A stretch of 64,000 nucleotides of DNA from Desulfobacterales bacterium (GTDB taxonomy: Bacteria > Desulfobacterota > Desulfobacteria > Desulfobacterales > SpSt-501), in the NCBI GenBank assembly GCA_030834695.1, contig JAUQXK010000052.1:1-64000 (forward strand), written 5' to 3'. The first letter of the stretch is position 1; each line of letters begins with the position of its first letter. The position numbers and the translations under genes are program-made. Below the pieces are notes generated by a model that was not told the origin of the DNA, searched no databases, and saw only the letters and a program-made list of their open reading frames with translations. Below, piece after piece: positions 51,174 through 59,514 of the stretch.

Positions 51174-52499
51174 ATGAGACGTCCCCACATCCGTACCCCG
51201 CTTCCCGGCCCGCGCGCCCAGGAATTGATCCGGCTGGACACCACCTGCGTTTCGCCCTCTTACACGCGGGTCTACCCGCTGGTGGTCGACCGGGCGGCGG
51301 GGCTCTGGGTCCAGGATCTGGACGGCAACTGCTTCCTGGATTTTACCGCGGGGATCGCGGTCAACGCGACCGGCCACTGCCATCCCAAGGTCGTGGAAGC
51401 CATCAAGGCCCAGGCCGATCAGCTGTTGCACATGTCCGGCACGGACTTTTATTACACGGCGCAAATCCGTCTGGCCCAGAAGCTGGCTTCGCTCGCTCCG
51501 GGAGAAGAGACGCACCGCGTCTATTTCGGCAATTCCGGAGCGGAAGCGGTGGAGGCTGCCTTCAAGCTGGCGCGCTGGCACACCAAGCGCGAGCTCAACC
51601 TCGCGTTTTTCGGGGCCTTTCACGGCCGGACCATGGGGGCGCTCTCGCTGACGGCCAGCAAGACCATTCAGAAGAAGAATTACAACCCCCTGGTGCCCGG
51701 CATCACCCACATCCCGTATGCCTATTGCTATCGCTGTGCGTACAACCTGACCTACCCCGAATGCCATCTTTTCTGCGTGCGCTGGGTGGAGGACACGTTG
51801 TTTCGCACCACGGTCCCACCCGAGGAGGTCGCCGCCATTTTCGTCGAGCCGATTCAGGGAGAAGGCGGCTATGTGGTTCCGCCGCCGGAATTTCACCGGG
51901 AGTTCGGCGCCATCGCCCGGAAATACGGGATTCTTTATGTGGCGGATGAAGTCCAGTGCGGCATGGGCCGAACCGGCAAGATGTTTGCGATGGAGCACTT
52001 CGGGGTGGCGCCGGATATCATCGCCCTGGCGAAAGGGATCGCCTCCGGGCTGCCGCTGGGCGCCATGATGGCTCCGGCCCGGATCATGGATTGGGAGGCG
52101 GGATCGCACGCCTCCACCTTCGGCGGCAACCCGCTGGCCTGCCAGGCGGCCCTGGCCACGATCGATCTGCTGGAGGAATCGCTGATGGCCAATGCCGGCC
52201 TGCAGGGCGAGCGGCTGATGGGGGGGCTGCGCCAGATGCAGGGCCGCTTTGAGTGCATGGGAGACGTGCGCGGCAAGGGCCTGATGGTGGGGGTGGAACT
52301 GGTCAAGGACCGCGAGCGCAAGACGCCGGCGGCGGACTGGCGCGCTCGGATCATCCAGCGCGCGTTTGAAAAGGGGCTGCTCATCTTAGGCTGCGGTCAA
52401 AACAGCATCCGATTCTGCCCGGCGTTGACCGTCAGCCCGGATGAAATCGACGTCTGTCTGTCGATCTTCGAGGAATGTATCCAAGAGGTCGCGGGATGA
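51174..52499 (+). CDS. Class III PLP-dependent aminotransferase with a cysteine-rich insertion
   Basis: The 441-residue protein has class III landmarks: FTAGIAVNATGHCHP, YFGNSGAEAVEAAFKLAR, FFGAFHGRTMGALSLT, VEPIQGEGGYVVPP, ILYVADEVQCGMGRTGKMFA and the PLP lysine in IIALAKGIASGLPLGA. A four-cysteine segment, YCYRCAYNLTYPECHLFC (about residues 183-200), places it in the archaeal/bacterial branch annotated as acetylornithine/4-aminobutyrate aminotransferase family. Some members of that branch are amino-acid racemases. Substrate is undetermined. GGAGGAAACGCC precedes ATG 51174. Confidence 0.87.
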   Translation: MRRPHIRTPLPGPRAQELIRLDTTCVSPSYTRVYPLVVDRAAGLWVQDLDGNCFLDFTAGIAVNATGHCHPKVVEAIKAQADQLLHMSGTDFYYTAQIRLAQKLASLAPGEETHRVYFGNSGAEAVEAAFKLARWHTKRELNLAFFGAFHGRTMGALSLTASKTIQKKNYNPLVPGITHIPYAYCYRCAYNLTYPECHLFCVRWVEDTLFRTTVPPEEVAAIFVEPIQGEGGYVVPPPEFHREFGAIARKYGILYVADEVQCGMGRTGKMFAMEHFGVAPDIIALAKGIASGLPLGAMMAPARIMDWEAGSHASTFGGNPLACQAALATIDLLEESLMANAGLQGERLMGGLRQMQGRFECMGDVRGKGLMVGVELVKDRERKTPAADWRARIIQRAFEKGLLILGCGQNSIRFCPALTVSPDEIDVCLSIFEECIQEVAG

Positions 52500-52523
52500 A
52501 TGCGTCCCCGCAGCACCGGGCGC

Positions 52524-53456
52524 TCACTCGGCCGATCGCTCGCCACACCGGGCCGGCGCTGCGGAGGATCGGCTGGGTTTTGCGAGTTCGATCCAGCGTG
52601 CGATGGCTTCGGCGACGCCGCAGCCATCGTTCGATGCGACGGCCGGGAATCGCTCCCGGAGTTCCACCGGCGCATTGCCCATGACAAATCGCGTCCGCGC
52701 CCATTCGAGCAGGTCCAAATCATTAAAGTCGTTGCCCACCGCAAGGGTGTGTGCCCGAGAAACTCCGAGTTCGGCGGCCAACCATTCCGTGGCCAGGCTC
52801 TTTGATACGCCGGCCGGGAAGAGTTCGATCCACGTCGAACGACCGTCCAGCGGCGAAGTGGTCCGAATGATGCTCAAGCCTTTCAGCATCCGACGCACGG
52901 CGGCGAGAGCGGCCGGAGCCTGGGCCGGCGGAACAATCGCCACCAGCTGGGTGGCCGGTCCGAACCGGTCGATGTCGTCAGGGAGGGGAAACGCAAAGCG
53001 GCGATACAGGGCGATGCGGGCCTCGAAGTCGGGGTTGGCATCGGTTCCGGCGACGTAGCCGAAGATATGGGAGTCGGGGATGCTGCGTTGCACCATGAAA
53101 TCCAGACGCAGCGATCGAAGGATGCCGACAGCGTGCCGGATTTCATCGGTCTCGAGGCTGGCGCTGCGCACGATCCGGCCGCCCGAGTGTTCGGCAATCC
53201 CCGCGCCGCTTGAAAAGATCACGTAATCGATCGGCAGGCCGGCGGGCCGGACGCTTTCGAACGAAAAAATCGAGCGTCCGGTCGCCACGACGCGTACGAC
53301 GCCGCGTTCGCCCAGCCGCCGCAATGCGGCCAGATCGGCGGCTGCGAACGTTCGATCGGACCGCAGCAGGGTGCCGTCCAGATCGGTGATAAAAAGGCCG
53401 GCGGGTGGTTGGATCGGAGTTGAAGCGATGCTGCCGTTCGTGACGATGATGGCCAT
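52524..53456 (-). CDS. HAD-superfamily phosphatase, Cof type
   Basis: The 310-residue protein has the HAD motif I FITDLDGTLLRSD (about residues 22-34), motif II VVATGRS and motif III/IV VSKSLATEWLAAELG...TLAVGNDFNDLDLLEWA. A large cap region lies between motifs II and III, as in Cof-type sugar-phosphate or FMN phosphatases. It is convergent with the aminotransferase gene across 24 bases. Substrate cannot be inferred. Confidence 0.87.
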   Translation of the reverse strand: MAIIVTNGSIASTPIQPPAGLFITDLDGTLLRSDRTFAAADLAALRRLGERGVVRVVATGRSIFSFESVRPAGLPIDYVIFSSGAGIAEHSGGRIVRSASLETDEIRHAVGILRSLRLDFMVQRSIPDSHIFGYVAGTDANPDFEARIALYRRFAFPLPDDIDRFGPATQLVAIVPPAQAPAALAAVRRMLKGLSIIRTTSPLDGRSTWIELFPAGVSKSLATEWLAAELGVSRAHTLAVGNDFNDLDLLEWARTRFVMGNAPVELRERFPAVASNDGCGVAEAIARWIELAKPSRSSAAPARCGERSAE

Positions 53457-53809
53457 GGGATCCCGTTATTTCTGCAACAATCAGCCGGAGCTATCCGAGC
53501 GTTGAAAAGCAAGCGTCGAGCCGTCAGCCAAGGCGTGCAGTGATTTGGAAAGCGCAGCATATTCGCAGATATGTGAGCATTCACAAGAACCGCACAACGC
53601 CGGATCACGGCTTGAGGCGCCGTTTTTCAGCGCCCTGCTATATAAGCAAGCAGTCGGCCCGCCGTCAAGCCGTCGGCCGGACGCTAAAGTCGGCCAACCG
53701 ATCGGACGATATAAGCCATACAGCGCCCGATGGCTGACGGCAAGGGGAGGGGGAACATTTTGGGTCCCGGTGAGGCAGCCTGGCGCGGCAGACGGAGGTT
53801 GAGATTTCA
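53457..53809. other. Intergenic region with a three-way-junction-like fold
   Basis: This 353-base divergent gap has no convincing coding frame. At 53608-53672 perfect complementary pairs are nested: CGGCTTGA (53608-53615) with TCAAGCCG (53665-53672), enclosing GGCGC/GCGCC (53616-53620 and 53630-53634) and CTGCT/AGCAG (53635-53639 and 53649-53653). Each inner stem has a nine-base loop, which gives a three-way junction. Related words (ATATAAGC, CAGCGCCC) recur at 53709-53730. No known riboswitch motif is recognised. It could be a leader of the small ORF on the plus strand or of the HAD gene on the minus strand. Confidence 0.45.
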
Positions 53810-53983
53810 ATGGCACAGGCAGAGGAAGCGATCATTTTCCTAGACAAACTGGGCTTCGGTTGGGTGATCGACCGCAGGGTTTTAAAGCACGTCAAACTGA
53901 GCGTTTTGGCAGAAGAGGACCTGCCGAATCGGTCCTTGATCGAAATGATCGAAAACATCCTGTCGGAAAAGCCCGTCATGTAA
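53810..53983 (+). CDS. Small 57-residue hypothetical protein
   Basis: ATG 53810 is preceded by CGGAGG at 53793-53798, and the frame runs to TAA at 53981. The product begins MAQAEEAIIFLDKLGFGWV, continues IDRRVLKHVKLSVLAEEDL and ends NILSEKPVM. It has no membrane segment and looks mostly helical with balanced charge. No family is recognised. The ribosome-binding site, amino-acid composition and same orientation as the LOG-domain gene 162 bases downstream support it as real. Confidence 0.65.
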   Translation: MAQAEEAIIFLDKLGFGWVIDRRVLKHVKLSVLAEEDLPNRSLIEMIENILSEKPVM

Positions 53984-54145
53984 TGGGGGCGGCCGCCGCG
54001 CGCCCGATTCCTTCCATCCAACGCCGATTCGTCAGCGCTTCCCTTGGATTCTGAATGGGTGTCCACGCGGTATCGCGCAGATGCTCAGCGCCGCACCGTT
54101 GGATCTCGGCTTAACTTGCACCCTATCACTTGCCGGAGCAATCGT

Positions 54146-56125
54146 ATGGGACATCGCACCCGAAATCATCACGCGTTCCGAGGCCTTCTGCAGTCGGAGG
54201 ACGGGGTCATCACGCGTGTGCTCAAGACCAGCCGCCGCAAGATCGTTTTTGAAACGACCTTCGGGCTTCGCCGGCCCATCGCGGAACTGCTCAGAGACCA
54301 GCCCAGTTACATCCTGTTCAGCGAGCGTTCGCGCATCGCCCGGCTGGGGGTCCAGATTGAAAGCATGCCCATCTCCGAGGCGCGTCTGTGCAACGGTCAG
54401 GCGATACTGACGCTGGAGGCATCCTCGGTCATTCCCGGTTACCCCGGCCTCGACGAATGGCGCGATTTTTTTAATCCAGGGCTTCCGGTGGGGCGCCTGG
54501 TCTACTGCGACCCCGAGGCCCTGCTGACATCGGAGGAAGTGCTGGATGCGGTCGAGCATTCGGTGCTCAAGCTGCCGGCTTCAACGGCCATTTCGAGCGA
54601 CGGCAGCATCGTGATCGCCCCGCACAAGATCGCCTGCCGCCTGAAGGAGCCGCTGACGAAAGACCTGCTCGGGCGCATCCTGCTGCGGGAGGACGGGCGT
54701 GAAGTGCTCAACCGCTACCAGGTCCGTGATCCGGTTCCGGCCGTGATGATCGCCCCCGGCGAGGGATTGGTGACGACCTGCTCGATGTATCTTAACGAGC
54801 ATTTCGTGGTGCTGCAAAGCGGGTTTTCATTGGGACGCAACCTGGCGGCCACGGTGCTGGACCCGATCAAGACCCGGGGAATTCGCATCTATCTGGAAAT
54901 CATCAATCAAAGCGAGCACCCCATCGTGAATCCGCTCATCACCGCCAAGGTGTATCGGGCGGCGGCGCCGGGGCGCCTGCTGAACGGTCACCGGCCGGCC
55001 AAGGGGCCGCGCGTGTTTTCCTTCGGCAAGTTGGGCGGCCTCAGCCGGCGGTTCCAGCGCCTGAAGCGATCTCACTGCCATTTCATCGACCGGCCGATCG
55101 CCGTGGTGAGCAACCGGCCGGAAGGGCTGAAGCAAGCGTCCATTTTTCTCAACGGACCCGAATCGGCCTGCACCACGGCCCATTCCATGTGCGCCCTGGC
55201 CCGCCGGGACTTCGCTTCTCAAAGCGCCTGCCTCCATCGCTACGCCACCGGCCGGCTGTCCGGCATCCTGACCGACCGTTCGGCCGTTGTGGTAGCGAAA
55301 TACTTCCCCAACCTCATCGAGCATCGCGATCTGGTCAATCTCACCTGCGACGGGAAAATCGAGGCGCTCTATTTCATGGAGCCCTCCTGCGAGCACGGCC
55401 CCTTTCTTTCGCAGATGGATCACAACCGGTTGCAGGAATACCACGCCTTCGGGCTGGATGTGTACTGGGTGTCCGGCCTCACCCGGCGCCTGATGGTGCA
55501 TACCATGCGCGACGGCATGGGGTATTTCGTCGTGCCCGAACGCCTGGCCGAGTTTCACAAGTCCATGCTGTTTGCCCTTTACGGATCCAACCAGACTCTC
55601 TCCGCGCGCGGAGAGGCGCGGCTGGGCGAGCTGATGGATGCGCTGATCGCGTTCTGGGGCCGGAACATCGGCATCGTCACCGGCGGCGGCAGCGGCGTCA
55701 TGGAGCAGGCCAACCGTCTGGCGCGCCAGCGGGGCATTCTCTCGGGGGCCAACTTTCTGGAGATCACCGACCAGTCCATGACGACGGACGTGGATTTCTG
55801 CCAGATGTTTCAGTCGACCTGCCGCCACAGCCGCCAGAAGTGGTTCGAGATCGCTTCGTTTCCGATTTTCAACGTGGGCGGCCTGGGTTCCCTGGAAGAG
55901 CTGGGCATCACCCTGTGCAACATGAAACTTTCCATCATCGAACCGGTGCCGGTGATCCTGTTCGACACCGAAAACAGCGGGGCGTTCTGGCAGGGGATCC
56001 AGCAGCAAGTTGCCGAGATGGTGCGCCAGAGACGGGCGCCGGCATGGGCGGCGGACAGCATCGTCATCACGGCCGACCCCCAAACCGTCATACGGACCTA
56101 TCGCGAACGGCTGCAATTATTCTAA
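54146..56125 (+). CDS. LOG-domain (lysine decarboxylase-like nucleosidase) protein with a large N-terminal region
   Basis: With the start at ATG 54146 (GGAG eight bases upstream) the protein has 659 residues. The C-terminal third (about 472-655) is a Rossmann-fold LOG/PpnN-like domain: LYGSNQTLSARGEARLG, IGIVTGGGSGVMEQANRLA, RHSRQKWFEIASF and VGGLGSLEELGITLCNMKL. The last segment is the GGxGT-x2-E phosphoribohydrolase signature in slightly altered form. The first 470 residues match nothing I recognise; they contain a possible Cys-rich point SACTTAHSMC (about 365). A nucleotide-cleaving role is possible but not shown. Confidence 0.75.
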   Translation: MGHRTRNHHAFRGLLQSEDGVITRVLKTSRRKIVFETTFGLRRPIAELLRDQPSYILFSERSRIARLGVQIESMPISEARLCNGQAILTLEASSVIPGYPGLDEWRDFFNPGLPVGRLVYCDPEALLTSEEVLDAVEHSVLKLPASTAISSDGSIVIAPHKIACRLKEPLTKDLLGRILLREDGREVLNRYQVRDPVPAVMIAPGEGLVTTCSMYLNEHFVVLQSGFSLGRNLAATVLDPIKTRGIRIYLEIINQSEHPIVNPLITAKVYRAAAPGRLLNGHRPAKGPRVFSFGKLGGLSRRFQRLKRSHCHFIDRPIAVVSNRPEGLKQASIFLNGPESACTTAHSMCALARRDFASQSACLHRYATGRLSGILTDRSAVVVAKYFPNLIEHRDLVNLTCDGKIEALYFMEPSCEHGPFLSQMDHNRLQEYHAFGLDVYWVSGLTRRLMVHTMRDGMGYFVVPERLAEFHKSMLFALYGSNQTLSARGEARLGELMDALIAFWGRNIGIVTGGGSGVMEQANRLARQRGILSGANFLEITDQSMTTDVDFCQMFQSTCRHSRQKWFEIASFPIFNVGGLGSLEELGITLCNMKLSIIEPVPVILFDTENSGAFWQGIQQQVAEMVRQRRAPAWAADSIVITADPQTVIRTYRERLQLF

Positions 56126-56211
56126 AGAAAAGAAGGGTGAGGGCCTGCGGGTTCAAGGGAACCGGTGCAAGAACCAGGAAAAACATCTGCCCGCAAAAGA
56201 CTGCCTGCAGC

Positions 56212-56679
56212 CTATCGCCCGTTTCCGTTTTCATCGGAGGCCGGCTTCAGGGTGAAACGGATTCGCAGGACGCCGTTTTCATGGCTGGTGGAGATGATCC
56301 GGAAGCCGTTGATCTCAGCGGTTGAGCGCACGTGCCGGCCGATGCAGGGGCAGGCGTCGTAGTCTCCGACCGTGATGATCCGGATGCGGTCCCCCGCGTC
56401 CGGTGGCAGCTTCCCGGTGAAGTAGGTTTCTTCGGCCTCGGCCCGGTCGATCATGCGTTCGCCAATCGGCAGGTTTTCCCGGATCACGCCGTTAACCGCC
56501 GCTTCCACCGCGGCGATCTCCTCCCGTGTGAGCGGCCGCGGCAGTCGATAGTCGCACTTCGACTTGCGCTTTTCGATGTGAGCGTTGAACGAGCGGCCGC
56601 AGCCGAACATCCGGTCCATGGTCTGGTTTAAAATGTGTTCGGCCGTGTGCATGGCCGGGTCGTAATCCTTCCTTCCCAT
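56212..56679 (-). CDS. AlaX-type alanyl-tRNA editing-domain protein
   Basis: The 155-residue protein matches the alanyl-tRNA synthetase editing-domain fold. It has the metal motif HTAEHILNQ (His11-x3-His15), a central segment IRENLPIGERMIDRAEAEETYF, and DYDACPCIGRHVRSTAEING carrying the Cys and His of the second metal half-site. Stand-alone members hydrolyse Ser- or Gly-charged tRNA-Ala. It ends the minus-strand gene run, 14 bases after the radical SAM gene. Confidence 0.85.
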   Translation of the reverse strand: MGRKDYDPAMHTAEHILNQTMDRMFGCGRSFNAHIEKRKSKCDYRLPRPLTREEIAAVEAAVNGVIRENLPIGERMIDRAEAEETYFTGKLPPDAGDRIRIITVGDYDACPCIGRHVRSTAEINGFRIISTSHENGVLRIRFTLKPASDENGNGR

Positions 56680-56692
56680 TTCAGCCGTCTCC

Positions 56693-58315
56693 TCACGAAG
56701 TTCCTCTCAGCGTTTCGGCGTCGAACCCTCTCAGGAAGCGTTCCGCGAGGCCGGTCGCAATCCGGTGTTCATAGAGCTGGCCCGCCGGCGTGAGCCCCCG
56801 AATGCGGCCGTCGGCGAAAAACCGGGCCAGCAAGTCGCCGCCGACCTGGATGCGATTCTCGGGGCTCGGGGCGGCGGCATCCGCCGGTATCGGCGGCGGA
56901 ACCGCCAGGCCGTGATCGCAAAGATGTTTCATGAAATTCACGATTCGCCCCAGCCGCAGCAGCGTGGCGGACTCGATCCGCCGGGTGCTGTGCTCGATGG
57001 GCAGGGCGCTCGCCCGCATGCAGCCGAGAGATGCGGGAAGCAGATCGAGCTGCCGGCAGCGGTCGAAATCAGCGCTGCCCGGCGCCGGATAGAACACGGA
57101 GACTCCCGCCAGGACCCGGCGTGCGGCCAAAAACAGAAGGTCGTCGACGGACTCCTCGGCCGACTGATGAGGGGCGCCGACGATGATGTACCCGACCGCT
57201 GTGAGGCCGTGGTGTTCGGCAAGATCGAGGGACCGATCGAACGCCGCGCGGACGTCGGGCCGGTGAAACCGGCTGAGCTGCTCGGCATGCGTCGAGCCAA
57301 GGGATAGGTTGAGCGTCTTGAAGCCGGCTGCGGCCATGGCGGCCACGACGGCCTCGTCCAGGGTCGGCGGGAAAAGGCCGTTCATGGCGCGCAGCTCCAG
57401 TGCTTCTCCAGCGAAGCGCTGCCGGATCCCGCTTAGAAGGTCCATGAACCAGCCGCGGTTCAGGGAAAGGTTTTCGTCCTCGAAATCGATGAATCCGGCG
57501 CCGTGCGCCCGGACGGCGGCTTCGATTTCGGCCAGGACCTGGGGTATCGGCCGCAGCCGGTAGGGCATCCAGGCGGCGCCTCCCACGCTGCAATAGGAGC
57601 AGCTGAGGGGGCAGCCGCGGCTGGCGACGACCACCATACTCCCCCGGCCGCGGCGGCGATACCGGCGCCGGTCGACCAGTTCAACAGCCGGAAGGGGAAA
57701 GCGGTCGGCGGACGCCACGGCAGCCGGCGGATTGACATGCAACCCGCCTTCCGGTCGCCGAAAAGCGATGCCGGGGATGCCTGCCAGCGGTCGGCGGTCC
57801 CGCAGACCTTCGGCCAGAAGGGGCAGCGACGCCTCGCCCTCCCCCCGCAGCACGTAGTCGACCGAGGGCGATGCCAGAACCTGCTCCGGCATCGCCGTGG
57901 GGTGGTGGCCGCCCATCACGATCGTGGCATCCGGGTGCCAGGCCCTGACGGCGTCGGCGGCGGCCAGGGCCTCGTCCGCATAGGGCGTGAACAGCGCGGA
58001 GACGCCCACCAGCCAGGCCCCCGACATTCGGGCGCTGCGGCCGATATGGTCGAAGCTCGAGCCGAAATGCCGGAAGCGGTTGAAGAGGGCAAACGGCGAA
58101 ACGTCCGGTCGGCCGTAGAACTCCTCCAAATCCGCCATTTCCGGCGGCAGGGCCATCGGCCGGCTCCTGGAGGCGGCCAGGGCATCCAGGATCCCAACCG
58201 CGAAGCCGTTCGACTTCAGGGCGGCGGCGATGCTGGCCAGACCGTAGGGGATGGTGCGCTTGGCCGTCAGGTAAAAATCGCGGATGGGGGGCTGGACGAG
58301 GAGCACGTCGATCAT
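56693..58315 (-). CDS. B12-binding radical SAM protein
   Basis: The 540-residue protein opens with VLLVQPPIRDFYLTAKRTIPYGLASIAAALKSNG and has a cobalamin-binding Rossmann region (about 70-190, IVMGGHHPTAMPEQVL, VDYVLRGEGEASLPLL). The radical SAM domain has VVASRGCPLSCSYCSVGG around residue 233, and FIDFEDENLSLNRGWF follows in the barrel. It is of the BchE-like class; its substrate is unknown. Its ATG overlaps the mutY stop in an ATGA junction. Confidence 0.86.
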   Translation of the reverse strand: MIDVLLVQPPIRDFYLTAKRTIPYGLASIAAALKSNGFAVGILDALAASRSRPMALPPEMADLEEFYGRPDVSPFALFNRFRHFGSSFDHIGRSARMSGAWLVGVSALFTPYADEALAAADAVRAWHPDATIVMGGHHPTAMPEQVLASPSVDYVLRGEGEASLPLLAEGLRDRRPLAGIPGIAFRRPEGGLHVNPPAAVASADRFPLPAVELVDRRRYRRRGRGSMVVVASRGCPLSCSYCSVGGAAWMPYRLRPIPQVLAEIEAAVRAHGAGFIDFEDENLSLNRGWFMDLLSGIRQRFAGEALELRAMNGLFPPTLDEAVVAAMAAAGFKTLNLSLGSTHAEQLSRFHRPDVRAAFDRSLDLAEHHGLTAVGYIIVGAPHQSAEESVDDLLFLAARRVLAGVSVFYPAPGSADFDRCRQLDLLPASLGCMRASALPIEHSTRRIESATLLRLGRIVNFMKHLCDHGLAVPPPIPADAAAPSPENRIQVGGDLLARFFADGRIRGLTPAGQLYEHRIATGLAERFLRGFDAETLRGTS

Positions 58316-59514
58316 GCCGATCGCCCTCTTCCATGGGCCGCGCGGCTCTCCGCCGCGCGCTGCTTCAACAGCGGAATGAAGCGGCGGTTGGCCGTGGGAA
58401 AGGCAAAGCGGTCGATCTCGGCGATGCGGATCCAGCGGTGATCCACCGGCCCGTTCAGCCGCACGCGGCCCGCCGTAAACCGGCAGGCGAAGACGTGCAG
58501 ACGGATGCGCAGGTGCGAGTAGGCGTGTCGAATCTGGGCCAGAGGTTTTTCGACGACCACATCGAGGTTGACTTCCTCCTTGATCTCCCGCACGCAGGCC
58601 GCCTCCGGCCGTTCACCCGTCCGCAGCTTGCCGCCGGGGAATTCCCACAGGCCGCCCAGCAGCCCCTGCGGCGCCCGCCGGGTGATCAGCACGCGGCCGC
58701 TTTTGGACACGACGCCCACGGCGATCTCTTCCTCGGGAACCGCCCGGGAGGCGACCCGGCGCGGGTAGCATCCGACCGCACCGCTGCGGTGCGCGCAGCA
58801 GCATGCGATCAACGGGCAGGCGGCGCAGTTCGGTGCAGCGGGCGTGCAGACCAGCGCTCCGAGCTCCATCATGGCCTGGTTGAAATCCCCGGGCCGGCGG
58901 TGGTCCAGGAGGCGGTCGGCCTCGGTCTGGAAGAATTTCCGGGAGGCGCTCCGGTTGGCAGGGACTGCGATCATCCGCAGGCGGGCCAGCACGCGCTTGA
59001 CGTTGCCGTCCACCACGGCGTGCGGGCGGTCGAAAGCAATGCTCAATACGGCGGCGGCTATGTAATCTCCGACCCCGGGAAGTGCGCGGAATTCCTCCCA
59101 GCGGTCGGGGATACGGCCGTTGCCGCTGGCCGTCAGCATCCCGGCCGCCCGGTGCAGGTTGCGCGCCCGCGCATAGTAGCCCAGGCCTTCCCAGAGTTTG
59201 AGCACCGCTCCCAGGTCGGCTCCGGCGAGTTTGCGGAGTGTGGGCAGCCGCTGGAGAAACCGCCGATAATAGGGCAGGGCTGTTTGGACTTGGGTCTGCT
59301 GCAGCATGACCTCGGAGACCCAGATGCGGTAGGGATCGCCGGTCTCCCGCCAGGGCAGCCGCCGGCGGTTTTTTTCGTACCAAGCGAGCAGGTGCCGGCG
59401 CAAGTCGCGGATGTCGGCAGGCATGAGCGGCCTACAGCGAGAGGAATGTTTCCCCTCCATGGTTTCCGTCATTTCGATCCCGTAAATCCTGCCTGGCTGA
59501 TTCCGGCCCTTCAT
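58312..59514 (-). CDS. mutY: A/G-specific adenine glycosylase
   Basis: The protein excises adenine opposite 8-oxoguanine. Motifs are [19 protein letters not shown] (with the catalytic Glu), the helix-hairpin-helix [17 protein letters not shown] followed by [11 protein letters not shown], and the [4Fe-4S] ligands C-x6-C-x2-C-x5-C in [19 protein letters not shown]-terminal NUDIX-like domain (about 265-385, [25 protein letters not shown]) recognises 8-oxoG. Start 59514 forms an ATGA overlap with the upstream gene and follows GGGGAAG. Start 59424 would match the usual N-terminus more closely, so the first 30 residues are uncertain. Confidence 0.92.
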   Translation of the reverse strand: MKGRNQPGRIYGIEMTETMEGKHSSRCRPLMPADIRDLRRHLLAWYEKNRRRLPWRETGDPYRIWVSEVMLQQTQVQTALPYYRRFLQRLPTLRKLAGADLGAVLKLWEGLGYYARARNLHRAAGMLTASGNGRIPDRWEEFRALPGVGDYIAAAVLSIAFDRPHAVVDGNVKRVLARLRMIAVPANRSASRKFFQTEADRLLDHRRPGDFNQAMMELGALVCTPAAPNCAACPLIACCCAHRSGAVGCYPRRVASRAVPEEEIAVGVVSKSGRVLITRRAPQGLLGGLWEFPGGKLRTGERPEAACVREIKEEVNLDVVVEKPLAQIRHAYSHLRIRLHVFACRFTAGRVRLNGPVDHRWIRIAEIDRFAFPTANRRFIPLLKQRAAESRAAHGRGRSA

